Positions 36,324 through 45,233 of a stretch of 64,000 bases of DNA are shown here, piece by piece. This DNA comes from CAWCUK01 sp963798775 (GTDB taxonomy: Bacteria; Bacteroidota; Ignavibacteria; Ignavibacteriales; Ignavibacteriaceae), in contig CAWCUK010000004.1 in assembly GCA_963798775.1 (NCBI GenBank), forward strand, positions 682,001-746,000, in the 5' to 3' direction. A program made the translations under genes and the position numbers. The stretch's first letter is position 1; each line of letters opens with the position of its first letter. The notes under the pieces were generated by a model. That model was not told the DNA's origin. It worked only from the letters and a program-made list of their open reading frames with translations, and searched no databases.

Positions 36324-38162
36324 TTGGCTGATACGACAGTTGATAATAATGTGAAAGGATTTTCTTCTTTTAAAGAGATTATGCAGGCCATGGGCTTGGT
36401 TTTCGGCGATATCGGAACAAGTCCTATTTATACATTAACAGTTATTTTTACATTAACAGCTCCTACCGAACAAAATTTAATGGGAGTACTTTCGCTCCTT
36501 GTTTGGTCGTTAATCATTCTAGTTACAGTAGAGTACGCCTGGCTCGCGATGAGCTTAAGTATAAAGGGTGAAGGCGGAATTATTGTTTTAAAAGAAATTC
36601 TCGCGAGCAGTGTAAAAACCGGTAGAAGAGCGGCGTTTGCCACTTTTCTAGGATTCGTGGGTGTTTCTTTATTAATGGGTGACGGCGTAATTACTCCCGC
36701 AATTTCAATTCTTTCCGCTGTAGAAGGTTTGGAACTAATTCCCGGAATCGGGCATATTTCTACATTAACGGTAATATTAATTACATGCGGAATAACTATT
36801 CTGCTCTTCGCGTTTCAATATCACGGAACGGAAAAAGTTTCATCTTCCTTCGGACCTATAATGATATTATGGTTCAGCGCGCTTCTCCTATCAGGATTAT
36901 TTTCGATCGCGCAAATGCCACAAGTGCTGCTTGCTTTAAGTCCGCACTACGCGATTAATTTTATGCTTCATAACGGTTTAACGGGCTTTTTCGTATTAAG
37001 CGAAGTAATATTATGCGCTACGGGTGGTGAAGCGCTTTATGCTGATATGGGACATTTAGGCAGCGAGCCGATTCGTCACGCGTGGTATTTTGTTTTTTTC
37101 GCCCTCGTAATAAACTACTTTGGGCAGGGAGCTTACGTTTTATCACACCATGATTCGGCTTCAATTTTATTTTCAATGGTTCATTCCATTTCAGAATATA
37201 TTTATATCCCGTTTTTAATACTTACTCTATTCGCCACTATAATTGCCTCTCAAGCGATGATAAGCGCTGTAATGTCGTTGGTATACCAGGGGATTACAAC
37301 TCGTATTTTTCCATTAATGAAAATAAAATATACATCGAGCCATTTAAAATCGCAGATATATATCGGAAGCGTGAATTGGGTTCTTTTAATAGCCGTTTTA
37401 TTAATAATTTTTGTGTTTCAGCATTCAGAAAATTTAGCGGCGGCATACGGATTAGCCGTAACAGCAACTATGACGATAAGCGCTTCATTTATGATCTGGA
37501 TTTTTAAGATCAGGAAAAGTTCACTTAAAATGGCTATTGCCGTTTTAGTCTTTATAGTTGATTTAATATTCTTAATAGCGGTATTTCATAAAATTCCTTA
37601 CGGCGGTTATTGGTCTATTATAATAGCGGCGATACCGTTTTTTGTTATTCAGCTTTGGTCAAAAGGGGGACAGGCAATGCACAGATCATTCCGTTCTCTT
37701 CCTATTGAAACATATTTAGAAAGTTTTAACCAGATTTATTCTTTGAAAAATAATTTAAAAGGAACGGCATTATTTTTCGCTAAAAGTCTTCATGAAATTC
37801 CGCCGTATATGGTTCATTGTACAATTAGAAGCAATATTATTTATGAAAAGAATATATTAGTATCTATTATAACTACTGATAATCCCTACGGTCTTACTTT
37901 CAATCAAACAGAGGAATTAGCGGAAGGTTTATCGGGAATACAAATACACGCCGGATATTTGGAAATAATAAATATCCCTAAAATTCTAAAAGAAAATGGA
38001 ATAACCGAAAAAGTTATTTTCTACGGCGTAGAAGATATTGTAACGAGTAAATTTTTACTAAAGATTTACGCGTTCATGAAAAAAATTACTCCCTCGTTTG
38101 TTCGTTTTTATGATCTGCCGTATAATAAATTACACGGCGTAGTAACAAGACTGGAATTATAA
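36324..38162 (+). CDS. kup: Low-affinity potassium uptake transporter Kup
   Basis: A full-length KUP/HAK/KT transporter of about 612 residues with the family signature GLVFGDIGTSPIYTL near the N-terminus, MGDGVITPAISILSAVEG, some twelve membrane helices and a soluble C-terminal domain (about 470-612). It imports K+ with protons. Two TTG codons (36321, 36324) are possible starts; 36324 is preferred because GAGAGG at 36313-36318 then stands 5 bp away. It sits alone after a long gap and is followed at 30 bp by a secreted EEP protein. No riboswitch was recognised upstream. Confidence 0.93.
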   Translation: MADTTVDNNVKGFSSFKEIMQAMGLVFGDIGTSPIYTLTVIFTLTAPTEQNLMGVLSLLVWSLIILVTVEYAWLAMSLSIKGEGGIIVLKEILASSVKTGRRAAFATFLGFVGVSLLMGDGVITPAISILSAVEGLELIPGIGHISTLTVILITCGITILLFAFQYHGTEKVSSSFGPIMILWFSALLLSGLFSIAQMPQVLLALSPHYAINFMLHNGLTGFFVLSEVILCATGGEALYADMGHLGSEPIRHAWYFVFFALVINYFGQGAYVLSHHDSASILFSMVHSISEYIYIPFLILTLFATIIASQAMISAVMSLVYQGITTRIFPLMKIKYTSSHLKSQIYIGSVNWVLLIAVLLIIFVFQHSENLAAAYGLAVTATMTISASFMIWIFKIRKSSLKMAIAVLVFIVDLIFLIAVFHKIPYGGYWSIIIAAIPFFVIQLWSKGGQAMHRSFRSLPIETYLESFNQIYSLKNNLKGTALFFAKSLHEIPPYMVHCTIRSNIIYEKNILVSIITTDNPYGLTFNQTEELAEGLSGIQIHAGYLEIINIPKILKENGITEKVIFYGVEDIVTSKFLLKIYAFMKKITPSFVRFYDLPYNKLHGVVTRLEL

Positions 38163-38191
38163 CTTATTTTAATTTACCGGAAGTAGTTCAA

Positions 38192-39247
38192 ATGAAAAAC
38201 ATATTATGCGCAATTATTATTATTATTATTTCAATTCTTACACCTTATAAATTGTTTTCGCAGGAAGTAAAGAATGATACAATTTATGTGGCGTTTTGGA
38301 ATCAAGAAAATCTTTTTGACGCGGTGAATGATACCGAAAAAGATGACGAAGAATTTCTTCCTTCGGGAAGTAAAGAATGGACGCAAGAGAGGCTGGATAA
38401 AAAGCTTTATAATCACGCAAGAGTAATCCGGTATATGAATAATAATCAAGGCCCGGATCTTTTAGGCGTATGTGAAGTTGAACATCAATCATTACTAGAT
38501 ACTTTAGTTAATAATTATTTCCCAGATAAGGCGTATAAAGTCGCTTATAAAGAATCTCCCGACAATAGGGGAATAGACAACGGATTAATTTATAATTCAA
38601 AAAAATTCAGTTTATTAAATATACAAACGGATACTGTATCACTATCTGACGGCTGGCCTACCAGATTGATATTAAACGTTAATCTTTTAACTAATTTTCA
38701 AGATACCCTTCATGTTTTTGTAAACCATTGGCCTTCGAGATCCGGAGGAGAGGAAAAATCACAGCCAAATAGAATTGCCGCCGCTGAGGAACTTAAACAA
38801 GCTGTTAATACCGATTTTGAAGATAATCCTCACGCGAAAATTATAATAATCGGCGATTTTAATGATGAGCCGACCAACAACTCAATCCTAAAAACACTTG
38901 AAGCAAACCCGATTAAATGTGATAGCTCATCGGTTGGGGAAGAGGAAAATACCGGGAGTAAATTATATAATCTTTCATATTCTGCTTACGAAAGAGGAGA
39001 AGGATCATATAAATATCGTGATGATTGGAACCTTCTAGATCAAATAATTGTATCGGGAAATTTAATAGTTGATAAAAATTTCCATTATATTTGTGAGTCG
39101 TATAAAATTTTGAAGCCGGATTTTATAGTAACACATTCCGGCAAATACGAGGGGACACCATTTCCAACTTATGGGGGAAGAAGATATTTAGGCGGATACA
39201 GCGATCATTTTCCTGTATCGGCTAAATTTATAATAACAGGGAAATAA
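38192..39247 (+). CDS. Secreted endonuclease/exonuclease/phosphatase family protein
   Basis: A 351-residue protein with a signal peptide (to about residue 25, LFSQ) and one EEP domain (DNase I-like fold). Motifs in order: AFWNQENLFD (metal-binding N), GVCEVEHQ (metal-binding E), SPDNRGIDNGLIY, FVNHWPSRSGGEEKSQPNR (catalytic H), IIIGDFNDEP and YSDHFPVSAKF (final D-H pair). All catalytic residues are present. The likely activity is extracytoplasmic nuclease or phosphodiesterase; the substrate is unknown. An SDR gene follows at 2 bp. Confidence 0.88.
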   Translation: MKNILCAIIIIIISILTPYKLFSQEVKNDTIYVAFWNQENLFDAVNDTEKDDEEFLPSGSKEWTQERLDKKLYNHARVIRYMNNNQGPDLLGVCEVEHQSLLDTLVNNYFPDKAYKVAYKESPDNRGIDNGLIYNSKKFSLLNIQTDTVSLSDGWPTRLILNVNLLTNFQDTLHVFVNHWPSRSGGEEKSQPNRIAAAEELKQAVNTDFEDNPHAKIIIIGDFNDEPTNNSILKTLEANPIKCDSSSVGEEENTGSKLYNLSYSAYERGEGSYKYRDDWNLLDQIIVSGNLIVDKNFHYICESYKILKPDFIVTHSGKYEGTPFPTYGGRRYLGGYSDHFPVSAKFIITGK

Positions 39248-39249
39248 AA

Positions 39250-39942
39250 ATGGAAAAAGAATTATTAATTTTCGGCGCAAACGGTGCTTTAGGAAGAGGC
39301 GTTACCGAAACATTAATAAAAAAAGATTACGATAAAGTATATTTATTCGATTTCCGGTTTGACGAGCAGTTTCAGAATAATCCTAAAGTTGAGAAAATTG
39401 TTATAGATGATCTCGCGGTTGAGAGTAATGTGGAGACCGCCTTTAAAAATATAACTCCCTCAAAAGGAAAATTATTCTTTCTATTAAGTACTGTCGGCGG
39501 ATTTTTCGGGGGAAAATATTTATGGGAGACCGGGACGGATGAATTTGAAAAAATGTTAGGTATTAATTTAAGATCAAATTTTCTTATAGCGAAACAATTC
39601 GCGAAGCTGGTAAAAGATTCAAAAGGCGGCTCAATATTATTTACCGCCGCGTTAACGGGTATTAACGCTGAAACAAAAAAGGGATCTTATGGTATATCAA
39701 AAAGCGGATTAATTCATTTAGTTGAAAACTTGGCTTTGGAAGGAAAAGAAATAAAACTTACGGTTAACGCATTGGCTCCTTATATAATAGATACTCCTTC
39801 AAACAGGGAATGGATGAAAGAGGCAGATTATGATTCATGGCAGAAACCCCCTGAAGTAGGTGAATTGGCTCACAATTTGTTCTGTAATTTCTATTTTATT
39901 AACGGCAACATAATTAAATTAACCGAAAGAATTTCAATTTAA
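39250..39942 (+). CDS. Short-chain dehydrogenase/reductase (SDR)
   Basis: A 230-residue SDR with Rossmann motif GANGALGRG near residue 9, an LLSTVGGFFGG segment at the position of NNAG, and active-site YGISK (Y near 147, K near 151) preceded by a serine/threonine-rich TAALTG. The cofactor is NAD(P)H; the substrate is unknown. The motif order resembles atypical short SDRs such as dihydropteridine reductase-like forms. It is two bases downstream of the EEP gene, so co-transcribed. Confidence 0.85.
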   Translation: MEKELLIFGANGALGRGVTETLIKKDYDKVYLFDFRFDEQFQNNPKVEKIVIDDLAVESNVETAFKNITPSKGKLFFLLSTVGGFFGGKYLWETGTDEFEKMLGINLRSNFLIAKQFAKLVKDSKGGSILFTAALTGINAETKKGSYGISKSGLIHLVENLALEGKEIKLTVNALAPYIIDTPSNREWMKEADYDSWQKPPEVGELAHNLFCNFYFINGNIIKLTERISI

Positions 39943-40003
39943 ACTAAAAAATAAGTAAGACTGGAAAAGCACAAATAATTAGAATTTACGACATAATAAT
40001 TAG

Positions 40004-40032
40004 TTGACTTTGTTTTTTGAAATGTTTATTGT
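40004..40032 (+). promoter_or_regulatory. Possible sigma-70-type promoter of the exbB operon
   Basis: TTGACT (40004-40009) and TATTGT (40027-40032) are spaced by 17 bp, 84 bp before the exbB start, in the only gap ahead of this operon. The match is five of six and four of six. Promoters of this phylum may not follow the E. coli pattern. Confidence 0.4.
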
Positions 40033-40115
40033 AACAAGACATATTTTGAAATTTTATGGAGCTTTTTCTCTCCTTACGCATCAATTATATTTAATTATTT
40101 AGGAGGTTACTTTTT

Positions 40116-40826
40116 ATGGAAGTTACAGGTGTTATCTCATCATTTATAAACTTAATAGCCCAGGCAGCGCAGTCAGCTAACGACTCTGGTGTATTAAACT
40201 ACTTAACATCAAAGTTTGTGGCCGGCGGAGGTTTCATGTGGCCTATTTTGGGTTGTTTAGTAATTGGGTTAGCATTTTGTATTGAAAGATTATGGACATT
40301 ATCACGTGCCCGCGTAAATACAAAAGACTTTATAATTAACGTTAAAAAAGCCCTGCAAGAAGGCGGTATAGAACAAGCTAAAGAACTTTGCGCAAATACA
40401 AGAGGACCTGTTGCTTCTGTTTTTCATGCCGGACTTTTAAGAGCTGACGAAGGATTAGACGCTGCCGAAAAAGCTATTATAGCATACGGCGGAATTGAGA
40501 TGAGTTTTCTTGAAAGAGGTATGATTTGGATTTCTACCTTTATTACCATTGCTCCTATGCTCGGTTTTACCGGTACAGTACAAGGTATGATTCAAGCGTT
40601 CGACTCAATTAAAGAAGCCGCTCAAATTTCTCCCGCTATTGTAGCCGAAGGTATTTCAGTTGCGCTTTTAACAACTTTATTCGGATTAGTAGTAGCTATG
40701 CTTCTTCAAGTATTCTATAACTATTTCATCTCTCGAATTGACAGACTTGTGGGAGATATGGAAGAAAGCTCTATAGAATTAATTGATGCTTTATACGAAA
40801 TCAAAACAAGTAAAAAAGTTGTTTAA
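40116..40826 (+). CDS. exbB: MotA/TolQ/ExbB proton channel protein
   Basis: A 236-residue inner-membrane protein with three membrane helices (about 40-60, 140-165, 180-205) and the family core FITIAPMLGFTGTVQGMIQAF, containing the conserved proline and glycines of the proton path. It forms the ring that drives ExbD and TonB-type proteins from the proton gradient. AGGAGG (40101-40106) is a strong ribosome site 9 bp before the ATG. It is followed by two exbD genes; there is no tonB in the window. Confidence 0.92.
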   Translation: MEVTGVISSFINLIAQAAQSANDSGVLNYLTSKFVAGGGFMWPILGCLVIGLAFCIERLWTLSRARVNTKDFIINVKKALQEGGIEQAKELCANTRGPVASVFHAGLLRADEGLDAAEKAIIAYGGIEMSFLERGMIWISTFITIAPMLGFTGTVQGMIQAFDSIKEAAQISPAIVAEGISVALLTTLFGLVVAMLLQVFYNYFISRIDRLVGDMEESSIELIDALYEIKTSKKVV

Positions 40827-40868
40827 GAGTAAAGATTTATTTATTAAAATTAAAATTATAATCACGCA

Positions 40869-41393
40869 ATGAAAAAAAGAAAAATAGCGCAAGCCGAAAT
40901 TCCTACTAGTTCGATGGCTGATATCGCATTCTTGCTTTTGCTGTTCTTTTTAGTGGCTACGGTTATTGATGTTGATACCGGTATTGGGTTAACTTTACCG
41001 GAATATATTGAAAATACTTCTACAGTTGAAGTTCCAAAAGATAGAATGGCCGCCATTCTTATTAACGAAAATGGCGATGTTCTGCTGGATGGCAAACCGA
41101 TTTCTGTGCATCAAATAAAAAATAATCTAAAACCTAGAATTATTTCAAAAATTGAACTGCCGTCTACTAAAAAGTTAATTGTATCAGTTAAGACTGATAG
41201 GAAAACTGTTTATAATGTTTATATTCAAGCTCTTGATCAGATTAAGCAATCTTATTTTGAAGTAAGAGATGAATACGCGAATCAGCAATACGGTGTAAAA
41301 TTCGACAAACTTCCACCAGATCAGCAGGAAATAGTAAAAGATAAAATTCCTATTATAATATCTCTTGCTGAACCGGAAAAAGTAAAACAATAA
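40869..41393 (+). CDS. exbD: Biopolymer transport protein ExbD (first copy)
   Basis: A 174-residue protein: short basic cytoplasmic tail with EIPTSSMADIAFLLLLFFLV, in which the membrane aspartate (D18) is the proton-carrying residue, then a periplasmic domain. It partners ExbB. The periplasmic part is longer than in the second copy, with an added C-terminal extension (about 130-174, DKLPPDQQEIVKDKIPIIIS). Confidence 0.9.
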   Translation: MKKRKIAQAEIPTSSMADIAFLLLLFFLVATVIDVDTGIGLTLPEYIENTSTVEVPKDRMAAILINENGDVLLDGKPISVHQIKNNLKPRIISKIELPSTKKLIVSVKTDRKTVYNVYIQALDQIKQSYFEVRDEYANQQYGVKFDKLPPDQQEIVKDKIPIIISLAEPEKVKQ

Positions 41394-41408
41394 GATTGAG
41401 GTAAATGA

Positions 41409-41828
41409 ATGGCGAAATTTGAAAAAAGAAGAGCATCTACCAAGCAGGAAATTCCGACTGCTTCAATGCCCGATATTGTTTTCATGCTTCTGCTTTTCTT
41501 TATGGTTACAACTACTTTAAGAGAAGTGGATGTTTTGGTTGATTTTAAGCTCCCGGAAGCTAAGGCAATCGAAAAAATAGAAAACAAAAGATTGATTTCT
41601 TACATTTGGGTAGGAAAAGATGATAGAATCCAGATTAATGATAGTATTGTTAAGTTAGATGAAGTTGAGCCGATTATGTACGCTAAAAGACAAGAATTAC
41701 CCAATGTAATTGTTTCTTTAAGAATAGATAAAGGTACAGATATGGGCTTGGTTACGGATATTCAGCAGGAACTTAGAAAAGCTTCGGCTCTTCGAATAAA
41801 TTATTCCGCGAATATCAAACAAATTTAG
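41409..41828 (+). CDS. exbD: Biopolymer transport protein ExbD (second copy)
   Basis: A 139-residue ExbD with EIPTASMPDIVFMLLLFFMV near the N-terminus (membrane aspartate about D22) and a standard periplasmic domain. It lies 15 bp after the first exbD and ends the operon at the terminator 41856-41890. Two unequal ExbD copies after one ExbB are common in Bacteroidota and Ignavibacteria and suggest a hetero-oligomer. Confidence 0.9.
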   Translation: MAKFEKRRASTKQEIPTASMPDIVFMLLLFFMVTTTLREVDVLVDFKLPEAKAIEKIENKRLISYIWVGKDDRIQINDSIVKLDEVEPIMYAKRQELPNVIVSLRIDKGTDMGLVTDIQQELRKASALRINYSANIKQI

Positions 41829-41855
41829 CTTATACTTTTGCTTTCGAAAATTTAT

Positions 41856-41890
41856 AAGGCAGGTTAGTTTTTAAACAACCTGCCTTTTTC
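41856..41890 (+). terminator. Rho-independent terminator after exbD
   Basis: AAGGCAGGTT and AACCTGCCTT pair perfectly (10 bp) around an 11-nt loop and are followed by TTTT, 28 bp after the exbD stop. Confidence 0.9.
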
Positions 41891-41908
41891 AATTTATAAG
41901 GGAATAAA

Positions 41909-42361
41909 ATGAGTTTAAAAGAAAGAATTAATACGGATCTTAAAGCCGCTATGAAATCCGGCGATAAATTAAGACTTGCAACAATCCGTTCAATTCGAGC
42001 ATTAATTTTGGAATTTGAAAAGAGCGGAGCTAATAAAGAGCTAACACCTGACGAAGAAATAAAAATGTTAAGCACCGCGGCAAAGAAAAGAAAAGACTCC
42101 ATAGAACAATACCGGAACGCTAACCGCGAAGATTTAGCAAGTAAAGAAGAAGCCGAATTAAATATTTTACAAGAATATCTTCCTAAACAATTAAGTGAGG
42201 AAGAAGTTTATAATGAAGTAAAAATCACCGCTGAAGAAGTGGGGGCAAAATCAAAAGAAGATTTTCCCAAATTAATGCCTAAGGTAATGCAGAAATTAAA
42301 AGGTAAGGCAGACGGAAAACTAGTTAGAAGTGTTGTTGAAAAATATTTAGGGAATGTTTGA
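41909..42361 (+). CDS. GatB/YqeY domain protein
   Basis: A 150-residue helical protein of the YqeY family: SLKERINTDLKAAMKSGDKL at the N-terminus, ETLR-like ATIRSIRALI, and the C-terminal QEYLPKQLSEEEV and KADGKLVRSVVEKYL, typical of this tRNA-amidotransferase-like fold. YqeY is thought to bind tRNA-related partners; its role is not settled. Its stop overlaps the start of the cvpA gene (TTGA at 42358-42361). GGG AATAAA serves as a modest ribosome site. Confidence 0.9.
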   Translation: MSLKERINTDLKAAMKSGDKLRLATIRSIRALILEFEKSGANKELTPDEEIKMLSTAAKKRKDSIEQYRNANREDLASKEEAELNILQEYLPKQLSEEEVYNEVKITAEEVGAKSKEDFPKLMPKVMQKLKGKADGKLVRSVVEKYLGNV

Positions 42362-42876
42362 ATATAATTGATATAGTTGTAGCGGCTGTTTTATTAATAG
42401 GATTCATTCTTGGTTACAAGGATGGACTGGTAAGGAAAATAATTGGATTAATAGGATTTATTCTTGCAATTGTTATTTCCTCACTTTACGCTTCCGCCGT
42501 CGGGAAATTCATTTATGAATCTCTGGGAATTGAATTATACCTTGCTGAAATTATCGGCGGCTTAATTATTTTTATCCTTATTATTTTAGTATTTTCAATA
42601 TTGAAAAGAGTTATTCATCCTTTTGATAAAGTTAATAACTGGGTTAACCAAATTTTAGGCGGAGCTGTGGGAGTAATTCAAATACTTTTCTTTTTAAGCG
42701 CGGTATTCTTTTTATTAAATGTTTTTGATGTACCCTCAAAACAAAGCAGAAAAACATCATATTTATATACCCCGGTATATAATGTACTTCCGAAAACTAT
42801 TGATTATATTGCCAGTTATACGCCAAGGACAAAACAAATACTTAAGGATTATATAAACGAAAAAGACTCGATATAA
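42358..42876 (+). CDS. CvpA family membrane protein
   Basis: A 172-residue protein with four membrane helices and the CvpA pattern: VLLIGFILGYKDGLVRKIIG at the N-terminus and WVNQILGGAVGVIQ in the third quarter. CvpA proteins affect colicin V export and envelope stress. Start TTG at 42358 overlaps the yqeY stop, and the stop abuts the mutS2 ATG with no gap, so translation is coupled on both sides. mutS2 next to cvpA is a conserved pairing in many bacteria. Confidence 0.88.
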   Translation: MNIIDIVVAAVLLIGFILGYKDGLVRKIIGLIGFILAIVISSLYASAVGKFIYESLGIELYLAEIIGGLIIFILIILVFSILKRVIHPFDKVNNWVNQILGGAVGVIQILFFLSAVFFLLNVFDVPSKQSRKTSYLYTPVYNVLPKTIDYIASYTPRTKQILKDYINEKDSI

Positions 42877-45225
42877 ATGATTTCACCTTTTGTTATAGAA
42901 AAATTAGAATATCAAAAAGTCCTCACCTATATTTCTAAATATTCTAACACCGAAAAAGGGAGGAACAGAATATTAAAATTTTATCCCTCAACTAATAAAG
43001 AAGAAATTATTGTTGAGGGAAAATTAGTATCAGAAGCTAAAGAAATTTTAATTAAAAATGTTCCGCCGCCAATAGAATACCTTCCCGATCTAAATGAAAC
43101 AATCGCAAAAAGCCATATTGAAGGATCAATGATAGACGGAAAGAAAGTATTCGAAATACTGCGCCTGGCAATTATTTCAAGAAATATTTTACAATTCCTA
43201 AAGAATAATCAAGAGGACGCGCCTAAGCTGAGGGAAGTTGGAAATGAACTTTTTGTTGATAAAATGTTTGAGCATCATATACAAAAAGTTATAAATGAAA
43301 ACGGTGAAATAAAAGATAACGCGAGCCAAAAACTTTCTCAAATTAGAAGAGAAATAAGAGATCGTCAAGATGATTTAGTCCGTTCAATAAATAGAATAAT
43401 AAAAAAATTAACCGAAAAAGATTTCGTACGAGAAGATTATCTTACTCTCCGAGACGGAAGAATGGTTATCCCGATAAAAGCGGAACATAAACGGCATCTT
43501 AGAGGATTTATACATTCCGAATCATCTTCAGGGCAAACAGTTTATATTGAACCGGAAGAAACCCTTGAGTTAAATAATGAAATTGTTTCACTCTATTTTG
43601 CCGAAAGAAGGGAAATAGAAAGACTTCTAAAAGAACTTACGAAACTTATAGGCAATTACAGCGGCAATTTAAATAAGACTTTGGAAATCATCGCCTATAT
43701 TGATTCGATTTTTGCTCGGGCAAAATATTCTGTTGAAATAATTGGAAGTTTCCCTACATTTGATGATGAAAAACCTTATTTATTATTGGACGGAAGGCAT
43801 CCTTTATTAATCAAAAAGTTTAACAGAAGTAATACGGTTCCGCTTAAAGCTGAAATAAAGGATAAAAATGTTGTTCTAATAACCGGACCCAACGCGGGGG
43901 GAAAAACTGTAGTTCTAAAAACCATAGGAATTCTTTCACTTTTAGTTCAATCCGGAATACATGTGCCTATAAGTCCCGATTCAAATTTTCATCTCTTCAA
44001 CAATATTTTAGTAGATATCGGAGATGAACAATCAATCGAGGATGATCTTTCTACTTTCAGTTCACACCTATCAAATATTAAAAATATACTTGAAAATTCA
44101 GATGAAAATTCTTTAGTTTTATTAGATGAGATCGGCACCGGAACTGATCCGGCAGAAGGTTCCGCTTTAGCAGCGGCAATTCTAATTTCTCTTCAAAAGA
44201 AAAAGGCGATAGTTTTTGCGACCACACATCACGGCGGATTGAAATTAATCGCAAATGAACTTACCGGATTTGAAAACGCCGCGATGGAATTTGATAATCA
44301 AAATTTAAAGCCTACTTATTTATTTAAGCAGGGAATTCCCGGCTCAAGTTATGCTTTTGAGGTTGCCAAAAGAATAGGATTTAAAGATGATTTCCTCGGA
44401 TTGGCAAAGGAATATTTAGATACCGATAAGCATAAAGTTGAAAATTTTCTTGTTGATATCGAAAAAAAATCAAAATTGGTTGAAGACAAACTGAAAAAGG
44501 CCGAGATAGAAAATGTTAGACTTTCGGGACTTTCAAATCTATATAAACAAAACATTGATAAGCTTGACAGAGAGAAGAAACAAATCTTAAAACAAGCTAA
44601 AACAGAGGCTGAAAGTTATCTTAAGGGAATTAATAAAAAAATTGAACAAGTAATTAAAGATTTAAAAGAGACAAAAGCAGACAGTAAAACAATAAAAGAA
44701 ACCCGGGAAATAATAAAAGATATTAAAGAAGAAAATAAAAAACTTTTTGTTGAAGATGTTGACTCCGAGAAAGAAAAGTATCAATTTATGATTGGAGATT
44801 ACGCTACTATTAAGAATACTCAAACTACCGGAGAAATAATGGAAATATCGGCATCAAAAGGGAAAGCAACACTTCGCGTTGGTACATTAAAATTATCCAG
44901 CAATATTAAAGATCTAATCCCGGCAAAAAAATCGAATCAAAAAGAAGTTTCCGAAAAATCTTTTTTTATAGATACAACAGGTAGTAAAATTCGTTTGGAT
45001 ATAAGGGGCGAAAAGCCGGATGAAGCTGAATATGAGGTGATTAGATTTATAGATAATTCGTATTCCGGTGGACTTGAACGAGTTGAAATTCTTCACGGGA
45101 AAGGTACCGGCGCGCTTAAAAAAATGGTTTCCGATATTCTTAAAAATCATAGCAGCGTTAAAAATTTCTACTTTGCCCCGATTGAATTAGGCGGTGAAGG
45201 AATTACAATCGCGGAATTAAAATAG
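42877..45225 (+). CDS. mutS2: Endonuclease MutS2
   Basis: A complete 782-residue MutS2. The MutS core and lever regions (about 1-320) lack the mismatch-binding domain I. The ATPase has Walker A TGPNAGGKT at about 336-344, LLDEIGTGTDPAEG (Walker B and signature) and TTHHGGLK. A long coiled coil (about 510-630) follows, with KOW-like and C-terminal Smr domains (about 705-782: LDIRGEKPDEAEYEV and HGKGTGALKK), the latter being the nuclease. MutS2 limits recombination or rescues collided ribosomes, depending on the species. Part of the yqeY-cvpA-mutS2-accC run. Confidence 0.95.
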   Translation: MISPFVIEKLEYQKVLTYISKYSNTEKGRNRILKFYPSTNKEEIIVEGKLVSEAKEILIKNVPPPIEYLPDLNETIAKSHIEGSMIDGKKVFEILRLAIISRNILQFLKNNQEDAPKLREVGNELFVDKMFEHHIQKVINENGEIKDNASQKLSQIRREIRDRQDDLVRSINRIIKKLTEKDFVREDYLTLRDGRMVIPIKAEHKRHLRGFIHSESSSGQTVYIEPEETLELNNEIVSLYFAERREIERLLKELTKLIGNYSGNLNKTLEIIAYIDSIFARAKYSVEIIGSFPTFDDEKPYLLLDGRHPLLIKKFNRSNTVPLKAEIKDKNVVLITGPNAGGKTVVLKTIGILSLLVQSGIHVPISPDSNFHLFNNILVDIGDEQSIEDDLSTFSSHLSNIKNILENSDENSLVLLDEIGTGTDPAEGSALAAAILISLQKKKAIVFATTHHGGLKLIANELTGFENAAMEFDNQNLKPTYLFKQGIPGSSYAFEVAKRIGFKDDFLGLAKEYLDTDKHKVENFLVDIEKKSKLVEDKLKKAEIENVRLSGLSNLYKQNIDKLDREKKQILKQAKTEAESYLKGINKKIEQVIKDLKETKADSKTIKETREIIKDIKEENKKLFVEDVDSEKEKYQFMIGDYATIKNTQTTGEIMEISASKGKATLRVGTLKLSSNIKDLIPAKKSNQKEVSEKSFFIDTTGSKIRLDIRGEKPDEAEYEVIRFIDNSYSGGLERVEILHGKGTGALKKMVSDILKNHSSVKNFYFAPIELGGEGITIAELK

Positions 45226-45233
45226 GCAAGAAA